64,000 nt of DNA. It comes from Saccharomycopsis malanga (taxonomy: Eukaryota > Ascomycota > Saccharomycetes > Ascoideales > Saccharomycopsidaceae). Below the pieces are notes generated by a model that was not told where the DNA came from, did no database searches, and worked only from the letters and a program-made list of their open reading frames with translations. This document shows positions 39,838 to 48,213 of the stretch, one piece after another (positions within the stretch are counted from its first letter, which is position 1; every line of letters starts with the position of its first letter). The stretch covers positions 248,001-312,000 of the forward strand of contig CP025325.1 in the NCBI GenBank assembly GCA_004014935.1, given 5' to 3'. Both the position numbers and the translations under genes were made by a program.

Positions 39838-40225
39838 AATTGTCATTTTCTTGATTATATTGTCTGTTGGGCAATTTTCTTTATTTGGCTTTTAATTGTA
39901 GTTGGAGATGTTGGAATAGTTATCGTTGAGTAATTATTGATTAGAATTCATTTAGAATTGGTTAATTTTTTAATTGATTTTTTGATTGATTTTTTGATTG
40001 GTTTTTTGATTGGTTTTATGATTGAATTTTCGATTGATTTTTGGATTGATTTTTTACTTCCAGTTTAATTGATAAATTAGATGAATGTATGATAACTTGA
40101 GTGATAAATTAAATAGCAAATCCAATAACAAAATAAATGATGAATTGAAAAATCAGTTGATAAATTGAATAACTTTCAATCAAAAAATCAATCGAAAAAC
40201 CAATCAAAACATCTTTATTATTAAA
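39838..40225 (-). repeat. Family C minisatellite cassette, inverted
   Basis: The border block CATTTTCTTGATTATATTGT, GGGCAATTTTCTTTATTTGG, TTGATTAGAATTCATTTAGA is the reverse complement of the borders at 16.3 and 21.9 kb. It is followed by GATTGATTTTTTGATTGGTT repeats (about 39960-40060) and GATAAATTAAATAGCAAATC-type sequence. Confidence 0.72.
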
Positions 40226-40319
40226 AAAATCAAACACCTTTTAAACACAAGGCCATCAGTACGAAAAACATAAACAAACAGTCTTTTTTCATACTATTTA
40301 ATGGTGAATTATTAAAATA

Positions 40320-40456
40320 TTCTATATTTCGAACCCAGTAAATGTCAGTTTCGTATATACACGCTATATCTAAAGGACTCGGTAAAAGAAATCCAACCAA
40401 GTCCTTTTGATCATAATCGACTTGAGCTTGCCAGCTCATTTTTCTCTTTTCAGAGG
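40320..40456 (-). mobile_element. SINE family A, short variant, abutting the reductase stop codon
   Basis: On the minus strand the element starts at about 40456 with CTGAAAAGAGAAAAATGAGC, TGGCAAGCTCAAGTCGATTA, then TAGATATAGCGTGTATATAC, GAAACTGACATTTACTGGGT and TCGAAATATAGAATATTTTA. The reductase stop codon occupies 40457-40459, so the SINE supplies the whole 3' flank of that gene. Confidence 0.75.
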
Positions 40457-41395
40457 TCAAAACAAAAAGATTTCAGAAAACCCAAGTTGTTTAACAATAG
40501 TATCGGCCTTCTTTTTGAACTCTGGAGGGCCACAGATCAAAACAGAAGACGTTCTGTCAAGCTTTTCGCTGATATTTTCCTTGACATTTTGCTCCGTAAG
40601 AAGACCGGTCATGTACTTCAACTCAAAGTTTTCTTTAAATTTGGTGACCTCGTCAAGCTCTGGCTTGAGCAAAATGTCCTTCTCGGTCTTGGAATAATAA
40701 AGCAACTTGAAATTCATCAACATTGGCGACTCGATGATGATTCTTAGGAACGGTGTGATGCCGGATCCACCGGCTATCAATAATACTTTTTTGAAATCAT
40801 TGTCGCAATGGTCCAAGGTCAAGAACCGGTCAGCAGTGAATCTTCCTACTGGTCCCTTGAACTTGACGTTTTGGTGCACATTCAAAGAGGCAAACTTTTT
40901 CGAAACTTTTCCTTCAGGATACGACTTGACCAACAAATCAAAGAAACCCTTGTCGTACTTGGACGAGATGGGAGTGTAGTAGCGAACCACTTCTTTGGCG
41001 CCAGCTTTTGCATCGCTGCTGGGGGTTTCGGCAAGCTCATCCTCGGTGAAAACACAGGCAACATGATGGCCCAACGGTATTTTTATCGAATCCTTCTCAT
41101 CGTGCAATTTGAACCGATAAATCGCCGAATCCCGAGTGATGATAGTTTGCTCTACAAGCTCGAACGGTTTAAACTTGTTTGGGGAAAGTTTTTTTACATT
41201 TTTGAAAAACTTTTCGTCTACCACTCTAAACAATACCAATAATACAACGAATCCGGCTCCAAAAAGTGCCTTATCTAACCCGAAAAACGAGGTGCCTAAC
41301 AATATGAAAAATGATGGAATATAAATCCCATGAAGTGGCGAGTCAATAAGCAACTCCTCGTCTTCCTTCTTCTTCTTTGTAAGATTCGTATCCAT
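40457..41395 (-). CDS. CBR1: NADH-cytochrome b5 reductase, Cbr1-like
   Basis: FAD enzyme that passes electrons from NADH to cytochrome b5 for sterol and fatty acid desaturation. The ATG at 41395 gives 312 residues. An N-terminal lysine-rich tail is followed by a membrane segment at about 25-60 (two hydrophobic stretches). The FAD motif RYYTPIS is at 138-144 and GPVGRF follows. The NADH-binding motif is GGSGITP (209-215) with CGPPE near the end, and the C-terminus is the family-typical aromatic IFLF. It has a membrane anchor rather than a cleavable mitochondrial signal, which favours the ER/outer-membrane Cbr1 type over Mcr1. Pga3 is the other candidate. Its stop codon touches a SINE. Confidence 0.85.
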   Translation of the reverse strand: MDTNLTKKKKEDEELLIDSPLHGIYIPSFFILLGTSFFGLDKALFGAGFVVLLVLFRVVDEKFFKNVKKLSPNKFKPFELVEQTIITRDSAIYRFKLHDEKDSIKIPLGHHVACVFTEDELAETPSSDAKAGAKEVVRYYTPISSKYDKGFFDLLVKSYPEGKVSKKFASLNVHQNVKFKGPVGRFTADRFLTLDHCDNDFKKVLLIAGGSGITPFLRIIIESPMLMNFKLLYYSKTEKDILLKPELDEVTKFKENFELKYMTGLLTEQNVKENISEKLDRTSSVLICGPPEFKKKADTIVKQLGFSEIFLF

Positions 41396-41802
41396 CACAC
41401 CTTTATTCGATAATATGACTTGTATTTGCTAAAAGAATAAATGGCATTTTCCTATATATACAAAATATATATGTCCGTCTGATGCATGAAAAAAAAAAAA
41501 AAAAAGCCCCATCAAAAAAAAAAAAGACATGCATTGTCATGCACTATGGCGCGTTTTTACGTGACACGATGCGTGGAGCAGCTGGGAGATGCGCTACCCT
41601 GCAGGTAAACAAAAACAAGAGACAAAAGGATCATGGAGAAAGCAGCGCAGCATTAGCAGCAGAAGAAGAAGAAGAAGAAAAAGTCAACAAAGCGTAGATT
41701 TGATTGATTCTTGACAGTGTTTATAAAACAGCGGTTAATATTAGACAGAAGGGGAAATTTTTTTTGGTCTAGACTAGGATTAGTTATTGAAATCAAGTCA
41801 AT
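41396..41802. other. Divergent promoter region between reductase and TUB1
   Basis: TA-rich TATATATACAAAATATATAT at about 41452-41471 and A-rich runs at 41489-41525. GAAGAAGAAGAAGAAGAA at about 41661-41680 is a simple repeat. No gene. Confidence 0.6.
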
Positions 41803-43235
41803 ATGAGAGAAGTTATCAGTGTTAATGGTAAGTTGATGATTTTTTTTATTTTATTATTTATCAACCATTTATTTGTATCTTAAATATGTTTGTAACGGAA
41901 AACTAACGATGAACAGTTGGTCAGGCAGGATGTCAGATTGGAAATGCGTGTTGGGAGTTGTATTCGTTGGAGCACGGCATTTCACCAGATGGATATCTTA
42001 ATGAAGGGCTAGATAAGCCAAAGGGCAGCGAGGCAGGCTTTTCTACGTTTTTCAACGAGACTGGGTCAGGAAAATATGTTCCAAGAACGTTGTATGTTGA
42101 TCTTGAGCCCAATGTGATTGATGAGATCAAGACCAGCGAGTATAAAAACTTTTTCCACCCGGAGCAGTTGGTGAGTGGAAAAGAAGATGCCGCCAACAAC
42201 TACGCAAGAGGGCACTTCACGGTAGGCAAGGAGTTGCTTGAGCCTATTTTGGACAGATTGCGGAAAATGGCTGACCAGTGTGACGGTTTGCAAGGCTTTA
42301 TTTTCAACCATTCTCTAGGCGGAGGTACTGGGTCTGGATTGGGATCTTTGCTTTTAGAGCAGTTGTCTGCTGACTATGGCAAAAAGGCCAAGTTGGAGTT
42401 TGCAGTTTATCCTGCGCCGCAAGTGTCCACTTCTGTAGTTGAGCCGTACAATACAGTGTTGACCACCCATTCTACATTGGAGCATTCAGACGTCACCTTT
42501 ATGGTTGACAACGAGGCTATTTACGACATGTGCCGTCGTAACTTGGATATCACCAGACCGGGCTTCAACTCGTTGAATTCCTTGATTGCCCAAGCTGTTT
42601 CTTCTGTCACAGCATCCTTGAGATTCAAGGGCTCTTTGAACGTGGATTTGAACGAGTTCCAAACCAATTTGGTTCCATATCCTAGAATCCATTTCCCATT
42701 GGTGTCCTATGCGCCTATCCATTCCAAAGCCAAATCGTTGCACGAATCAAACTCTGTTTCCGAGATCACCAACTCTTGTTTCGAATCCAGCAACACCATG
42801 GTCAAATGTGACCCTAGTTTGGGCAAGTACATGGCCGTGTGCTTGTTGTACAGAGGTGACGCGGTCACCAGAGACGTCCAGAACACCATTGATCAGGTCA
42901 GATCAAAGAAAAGCGTTCAATTGGTCGATTGGTGTCCGACTGGTTTCAAGGTGGGCATTTGTTTCGAACCTCCTTCTATCCCTAAGTCCTCAGAATTGGC
43001 CCAAGTCCCAAGAGCCGTTTGTGTCTTGTCCAACACCACTGCCATCAGCGAGGCTTGGAATAGAATCGATAAGAAATTCGACTTGATGTTCTCTAAAAGA
43101 GCCTTTGTCCATTGGTACGTGGGCGAAGGCATGGAAGAAGGCGAATTCAGCGAAGCCAGAGAAGATTTGGCTGCCTTGGAAAGAGATTACATTGAGGTTG
43201 GTGCCGACACTTTGGAAGAAGAAGAGGAATATTGA
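41803..43235 (+). CDS. TUB1: Alpha-tubulin (two exons)
   Basis: GTP-binding subunit of microtubules, pairing with beta-tubulin. Exon 1 is 41803-41827 (25 nt, MREVISVN plus one base) and exon 2 is 41917-43235, giving 447 residues. The 89-bp intron has GTAAGT, AACTAAC and CAG, and sits at the same place as the intron of Saccharomyces TUB1. The tubulin signature GGGTGSG is at 143-149. The C-terminal tail ends EEEEEY with the terminal tyrosine typical of alpha-tubulin. The segment around residue 40 reads GLDKPKG, so the acetylatable Lys40 position is not aligned clearly here. Confidence 0.97.
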
Positions 43236-44021
43236 TTTGTTTTGTCGTTTCTATCCGTTCCTTTTCATTAATATTATCTACCTGCCCTCTTTTTTTTCTC
43301 AAGTCTTTGTTTCCACTCCCCTTTTTACTTAATACCAGCCTAATAGGCATTTGTTGCTCATGATATCAAGCTTAATATATAGCTGATCTCCTAATGTTTC
43401 TTTGTAGTGGTAATTTTGCTGTGTTTCACAGCCTACTTTTCATTAATGACACAACTTGTCATATTTGCATAATACAACCCATTGTGTATCGTTCATGGTA
43501 AACTTCTATATGCTTCTAGTCCCATGGTTTGTTTGAGTACATACATTGAATTCCATTAATATTCATTCTGCTTACAATTGGTCTTGCTTTATTCTCTACT
43601 TTTTAGTGGCTAGACTTGTCAAATGATACTCTAGCCACTTTTCATTTTCTTTAGTCTACACTATTAATCAGCGCATTCAGCTACCCAATAAGTATCTTCG
43701 ACTACTCTTTTGGGTATCACCAACCATACTATAGTGACACTTTTTGAGACTATCCTTTTTTATTGTATCCTTTTATTCAATCAGTTATGCTATTACTCAC
43801 TCTCGTATATCCATTTTATTATTACATATTGAACAATTTCATACATGTACTATTAAAAACCATACTATAATGACACTTTTTGAGACTCTATATCCTTTTT
43901 ATTGTATCTTTTTATTCAATCAGTTATGCTATTACTCACTCTCATATATACATCTAGTACATATTGATACAACCCATATATATCACACAGTAACACAACT
44001 TATCACTAGATATTACATATT
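43236..44021. other. Intergenic region downstream of TUB1 with a local duplication
   Basis: A segment of about 90 bp, starting CCATACTATAGTGACACTTT, at 43724-43815 recurs at 43860-43950 (offset 136 bp). TGGTAAACTTCTATATGCTT at 43497-43516 is shared with the gene desert near 10390. No gene seen. Confidence 0.65.
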
Positions 44022-44327
44022 AAATAATATGATATATTTCAAGCCCAGTACATAACAGTTTCGTATATACGCACTATGTCTAAGGGGACTTGGTAAAACC
44101 CAGTGGGGAAAACCCAAAAAACTCCATAGTTTTGTCACTCAGTTGGAAAGTAAGTAGACTTTCTTCTAGGCCATTCAGACAGTTGCACATGTCTGTGAAA
44201 TCACTTTCAGCATTGTAAAAAGCAGCTAGTAAAGGTGTCGTTTTGGGAATGGAACCTGTGTTCCTGTTAGGTCTTGTTTGTCTCTTGTTCGAGAGTATTG
44301 AGCACTGAGGCAAATGGCCCAGTGGCC
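44022..44327 (-). mobile_element. SINE family A, complete, with 14-bp target-site duplication
   Basis: The best-defined copy. AGATATTACATATT occurs at 44008-44021 and again at 44328-44341, directly flanking a 306-bp element. On the minus strand it begins GGCCACTGGGCCATTTGCCT with box A, and continues GAGCACAGTAC-like head sequence, AACAGGAACACAGGTTCCAT, CAGACATGTGCAACTGTCTG and TTTTGGGTTTTCCCCACTGG. The 3' domain is GTGCGTATATACGAAACTGT, then TACTGGGCTTGAAATATATC and an ATATTATTTA tail. The structure (tRNA-type head, unique body, short AT tail, target duplication) is that of a retroposed SINE. Confidence 0.85.
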
Positions 44328-44618
44328 AGATATTACATATTGATACAACCCATATATATGAGTGCTCTATAGAAAAGAATTGAATTAGGAATTGCACAAT
44401 GTGTAGCTGTCAATGAGACATAAATCAAACATAAAATGAAGAGATAAATTAGGGGCCATAAAAGACACAAGGTTGAAGAGATTAATACAAGCGACAAATG
44501 AGACGAGATAGAAAAAATCAATGCAAAATACCAACAAGAACAAACAGAGAAAGAGAAAAAAAGAAAAACTAAAACAAATCCAAAATCGAAAACGCCCTGG
44601 TATCGCTTTTTATACAAG
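44328..44618. other. 3' flank of SIR2
   Basis: AT- and A-rich DNA between the SINE target duplication and the SIR2 stop codon. CATATTGATACAACCCATAT at 44336-44355 also occurs at 43962-43981. No gene. Confidence 0.5.
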
Positions 44619-46307
44619 TTAATCACTATCGCTAGACGGCTGTCTTGGCAAGTGTCTTAAAGGCTGGGCAGCGATTTTTCTTTGTTGAGCATCAGTGACT
44701 TCATAGACACCACTGCCTTCTTCTATAGAGCGGCATTCCAATCCGCTGTTGGCGATTTGTGGAACGTCAGGATGGTCCAAGTTCCAATTGAGTTTACGGC
44801 ACAAGTAGGTGGCTGCCTGGTCGCAATAACCAAGCAAGGCTACGTCAAACTCGCAATGAGTAACAGGGTCCTTATTGATAAGGATTTGAGGGATATTTTC
44901 AGGGACCTTGTTTACAATCTCACTCACAGGTGCCACTTTCAACGAGGTTCCAATGCAAATCAACAAATCGCAGTTTTTGATATCTTTTTTGATGGTGTCG
45001 TGGAAAACACTTGGCAATGCTTCGCCAAAGAAAGTGATGTCAGGTTTCATGACGCCGTAAGCAGGATTATCAAGCCGGTCGGTTTGTTCGAGCTGCTTTC
45101 TTTTAGGAGCACAATGCGGACAGATCGGAAGCTCGTGGTTACGGATCTCTGGAAAGATTACGTTTCCTGGAACCTGGTAACGGCATGTGAGACAACTGGC
45201 TTTGGCAAAGCTGCCATGGCACTGGATCATTTTGTCCGAAGAGATGCCGGCGGCGGCTTCCAAGTTGTCTATGTTTTGGGTGTAGTTTCTGAGGAGTTTG
45301 CCCTTGTCCTCAAGAAGTTTGATGAATCCGTGCAAAGGCGAGTATTTATTCTCTGGGGGGAGAATCATATCGGCAATGGAATAGAAAATCGAGGGGTCTT
45401 CGCGGAAAAAGTCCAAATCAAATACTTCTTGGGGATCAGAAAGCCCCAAATGTTGCAACTGCGAATAGAAACCTTTGGAGGACCGGAAATCAGGAATCCC
45501 CAAAGACGTCGAGATCCCCGCGCCAGTGAGCACCAAAATCCGAGAGCTGTCCTGGATTTTCCGGACCACCTGGTCGAGCGTGTTGAACCCTTTTAGGCGG
45601 TTTCGCATGCCAAGCACTCTATTCATGGCCTTTTGCAAGTTTTTCACTACACGGACCAAGTTTTTCTCGTCATTGTAATCGTCTACGTCCACAGGATAAT
45701 AGCCCAACAACATGGTCAAGCGCACAATGTCTTCGCCCGAAGCGGTGGCCGGCAAATACTTGTCTAGAAACGCCATACTGCCTTCCACTTTTAGAAACGT
45801 GCGCACCGCTTGAATGTCGGCCATAGTAAATGGAAGCACCGAAACCAGCGAATCTTCTGCTTTTCTGCTTTCGGCACTTCCATTTTGGTTAGCCGTGTCC
45901 TGTTTCTTATCTTTTACCACATCTTCGGGCGAAATCTCCTGCAAATCACTACTATCCGAGGAGTCGGAAAACACCTCGCTTTCCGGCTCCTCAGGCTTAT
46001 TTCCGCTTACACCGCCATCCCCGAGAGCCCCCGAGTCGCTCTCGTCGCTCGACAAGTCGTGAATCACGCCTTTAGGGGCCCCTGAGCGCACTGTCGAACT
46101 CATCGAAAGCTTTCTAGCCTTTCCTACAGGCGCCAACGTTCCCTCGGCCACTGGTGGCGATCGCACTGCCAGACCTTTTGGACTCTCGTTGGGCAACCCT
46201 CGCATACTCATAGTCTTATAGTACAAAACACAACGCTCGCTCTCTTTGAACTTGCCGTATACCATCACCAGTATCGTTGCTGGCACTGACAAAACACCCA
46301 ATATCAT
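44619..46307 (-). CDS. SIR2: NAD-dependent histone deacetylase, Sir2/Hst1 family
   Basis: Removes acetyl groups from histone tails using NAD and acts in gene silencing. It has 562 residues from the ATG at 46307; an internal ATG at 46211 (MSMRGLPNE) is an equally plausible start, since the first 32 residues look unconserved. An acidic, Ser-rich N-terminal region (85-130) precedes the Sir2 N-terminal helical domain (165-245). The catalytic core has GAGIS (262-266), PDFRS, NIDNLE (345-350), the catalytic His364 in QCHGS and the zinc cysteines 372, 375, 396 and 399. GTSLKVAPVSEIVNKVP is the cofactor-binding segment. Architecture fits the Sir2/Hst1 pair. Which of the two cannot be decided from one copy. 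It shares a 170-bp divergent promoter with MRP10. Confidence 0.9.
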   Translation of the reverse strand: MILGVLSVPATILVMVYGKFKESERCVLYYKTMSMRGLPNESPKGLAVRSPPVAEGTLAPVGKARKLSMSSTVRSGAPKGVIHDLSSDESDSGALGDGGVSGNKPEEPESEVFSDSSDSSDLQEISPEDVVKDKKQDTANQNGSAESRKAEDSLVSVLPFTMADIQAVRTFLKVEGSMAFLDKYLPATASGEDIVRLTMLLGYYPVDVDDYNDEKNLVRVVKNLQKAMNRVLGMRNRLKGFNTLDQVVRKIQDSSRILVLTGAGISTSLGIPDFRSSKGFYSQLQHLGLSDPQEVFDLDFFREDPSIFYSIADMILPPENKYSPLHGFIKLLEDKGKLLRNYTQNIDNLEAAAGISSDKMIQCHGSFAKASCLTCRYQVPGNVIFPEIRNHELPICPHCAPKRKQLEQTDRLDNPAYGVMKPDITFFGEALPSVFHDTIKKDIKNCDLLICIGTSLKVAPVSEIVNKVPENIPQILINKDPVTHCEFDVALLGYCDQAATYLCRKLNWNLDHPDVPQIANSGLECRSIEEGSGVYEVTDAQQRKIAAQPLRHLPRQPSSDSD

Positions 46308-46477
46308 GCTTTGGCCGCCCTCTTTTTGGAGGAGTGTTACCCGGCTTGAAAAGAGTTTTTCGTGATGTGGTCAGGGCCGCTTTTTCGCTTCGCTTACTAT
46401 TATCAATCTTTATAGGTATGGAACACACCGGTATTAGACACCAGTATCTGTAGGAACATCAATATTTCGGCGCCAAG

Positions 46478-46809
46478 ATGAGTTCAAAGCCGGTCAGACT
46501 TCCTAATCTCCCAAAACTCCGGGTGAAAAAGCCGATTCTTCAGCAGCAGACCAATACTTGTGTGGTGATAATGAGTAGTTTATTGAACTGTTGGGCGTCT
46601 TATGGTGAAGGCAATGCTACTTGTGCCCATTTGGAAACAGATTTGAAAACTTGTATGAACAATAAGGTATGTAATTTCTTGTTATTGCTTTCGCTGCGTT
46701 TGATCTAACATTTTTCTTTTAGAAACCAGAAAAGGAAGTGTTATCTTCTATTAATTATCATGCTTCTAGATTATATCCTAAGATATCAGGAGGAAGAAAA
46801 CAGGATTAA
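46478..46809 (+). CDS. MRP10: Mitochondrial small-subunit ribosomal protein Mrp10 (two exons)
   Basis: Component of the mitochondrial 37S ribosomal subunit, imported by the Mia40 pathway. Exon 1 is 46478-46666 (63 codons) and exon 2 is 46723-46809 (28 codons plus stop), giving 91 residues. The 56-bp intron has donor GTATGT, a TCTAAC branch site and acceptor TAG. Twin CX9C motifs are visible: Cys28/Cys38 and Cys49/Cys59. The start (KPVRLPNLPKLRVKKPI) and the exon 2 segment INYHASRLYPKI match Mrp10 from other yeasts. Exon 2 and the 3' flank have a decayed duplicate at 47032-47185. Confidence 0.93.
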
Positions 46810-47031
46810 AGGTTGCTTGGGTTGTGATGTACATAGTTAATTTATGTTTATAGTGTATTACATTGTAGGGGATTTTGTAGTAATATTAGTAAGATGGTGA
46901 AGTTGGTTTATTGTAAATGAGAAAAATCGAATAGCCATCAGTAAATAGATAGAACATGAATAGAAATACTGAGGTTTGGGTGTATATTTATAGATGTTTC
47001 ATTTAAATGAAAAAATAACAAAATTAATGGC

Positions 47032-47185
47032 CGTTCATTAATTATCATTCTCCAGACTATATCCTAAGATATCAGGAGGATGAAAACAGAATTAAAGATT
47101 GGTTGTCATCTATATACTTAATTTATGTTATAGTATATCAGATTGTAAGAGATTTTATATCAATAACAGTAAGATGGTGAAATTA
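47032..47185 (+). pseudogene. Duplicated 3' end of MRP10
   Basis: CATTAATTATCATTCTCCAG, ACTATATCCTAAGATATCAG and GAGGATGAAAACAGAATTAA correspond to the last two thirds of MRP10 exon 2. The similarity continues into the 3' flank (TTAATTTATGTTATAGTATA, TAAGATGGTGAA). The offset is about 290 bp. The copy is more diverged than the asparaginase and YAT2 ones, so older. Confidence 0.8.
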
Positions 47186-47874
47186 TCAGTTTAAAAAATA
47201 TATTGAGACAAACAATATAAAGTTTTATCATGCAAATTAACAAATGGCAATTTACAGTTCATTGTAAATGAAATTATTCCAATAACCATCACAAGTCCAA
47301 AAAATTGTCACTTAATTGGAAAGCGATATTTGTCTAGGTCAAGTTTCAGACAATTGCACTTGCCGGTTCAACATTGTAAAAGTAGCAAATTGTTTCTATA
47401 TTGATTATGTAGTAACCTTTTCAAAAGCGGAGAACAAAGCCTCAACTGTGGTAGGGTTCTTCATCAAGTTTCGGTAGTTTTGCTAATATAAATTAAAACG
47501 CATTGTAGTACTCTCCAATTTTTGCAATCTGGTAGGTCTTTAATTTGCCAACTTCACAGGCCGTGACTTTCCAATCACAATGCCTTGTGTGCCTAATATG
47601 TTTCTAATTATAGCGTATTCATCCTACGAAAGATTATCCTCAAAGATTGTCCTCAGGAAAGTCACCTTAATCAACTCAGTTGCCAAAAAAATCGTCATTT
47701 GATGGACTTGAATTGTTTTGTAGCGTTTTTAATTGTCTTGTTATTACTATCGTTACATGACGTTTTTTTATACATATCTTGAGACTTTTTTCGTAATACA
47801 TTTCTCAAAGTGAAGCCAAGTCTCCTTTTTAATTCTTGAGTTGTAGCTCATATATATATCTAGTTTAAAAGAAT

Positions 47875-48130
47875 CCTAAATTTCGAGCCATAAGGAACTG
47901 GGTAAAACCCAGTGCAGAAAATCCTACCATGTTGATTATGATATTTTCACTTGATTAAGTGGAATGTAAACACTTATTGGCCTGTTTCATACTGTTACAT
48001 TAGCGTATTCAACATTGTAAAGTAGAAAGTAAAAAGTTCATGCCGGGAATCGAACCTGGAACCTATTTGACTTTTTTCTCTTTCCCGAGTGCACTAACCA
48101 CTGAGCCATCGGGCTCAGTGGCCTGGTGAA
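47875..48130 (-). mobile_element. SINE family A with well-preserved tRNA head
   Basis: On the minus strand the head is the clearest in the window: GATGGCTCAGTGGTTAGTGC (box A), ACTCGGGAAAGAGAAAAAAG, then CAGGTTCGATTCCCGGCATG (perfect box B). The body follows, but the last part of the 3' domain (CGTATATACG block) is deleted, leaving CTTATGGCTCGAAATTTAGG. This element, not a tRNA gene, accounts for the tRNA-like promoter boxes here, because no acceptor or anticodon stem can be closed. Confidence 0.82.
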
Positions 48131-48213
48131 AAATAATGTGAAAAATTTCCAACCTCATCTCTACGTACATTAATAAAACAATTTTTGATACAAAACAAGA
48201 CTTATTTGCCAAA

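Larger units (their letters stand above)
46810..48213. other. Intergenic region with MRP10 fragment and SINE pieces
   Basis: Holds the duplicated MRP10 end (47032-47185), a SINE A body fragment (about 47285-47400, minus, with ACAATTGCACTTGCCGGTTC and AACATTGTAAAAGTAGCAAA) and a SINE A copy (47875-48130, minus). The stretch 47400-47870 has no recognisable content. Confidence 0.65.

Noticed and set aside
44682-45596. 304-codon plus-strand frame opposite SIR2
   Set aside because: Shadow of the SIR2 coding region; the protein lacks any sensible composition or motif.
48038-48110. Possible tRNA gene on the minus strand (box A and perfect box B)
   Set aside because: No acceptor or anticodon stem closes and the sequence continues into the SINE body; it is the SINE head.
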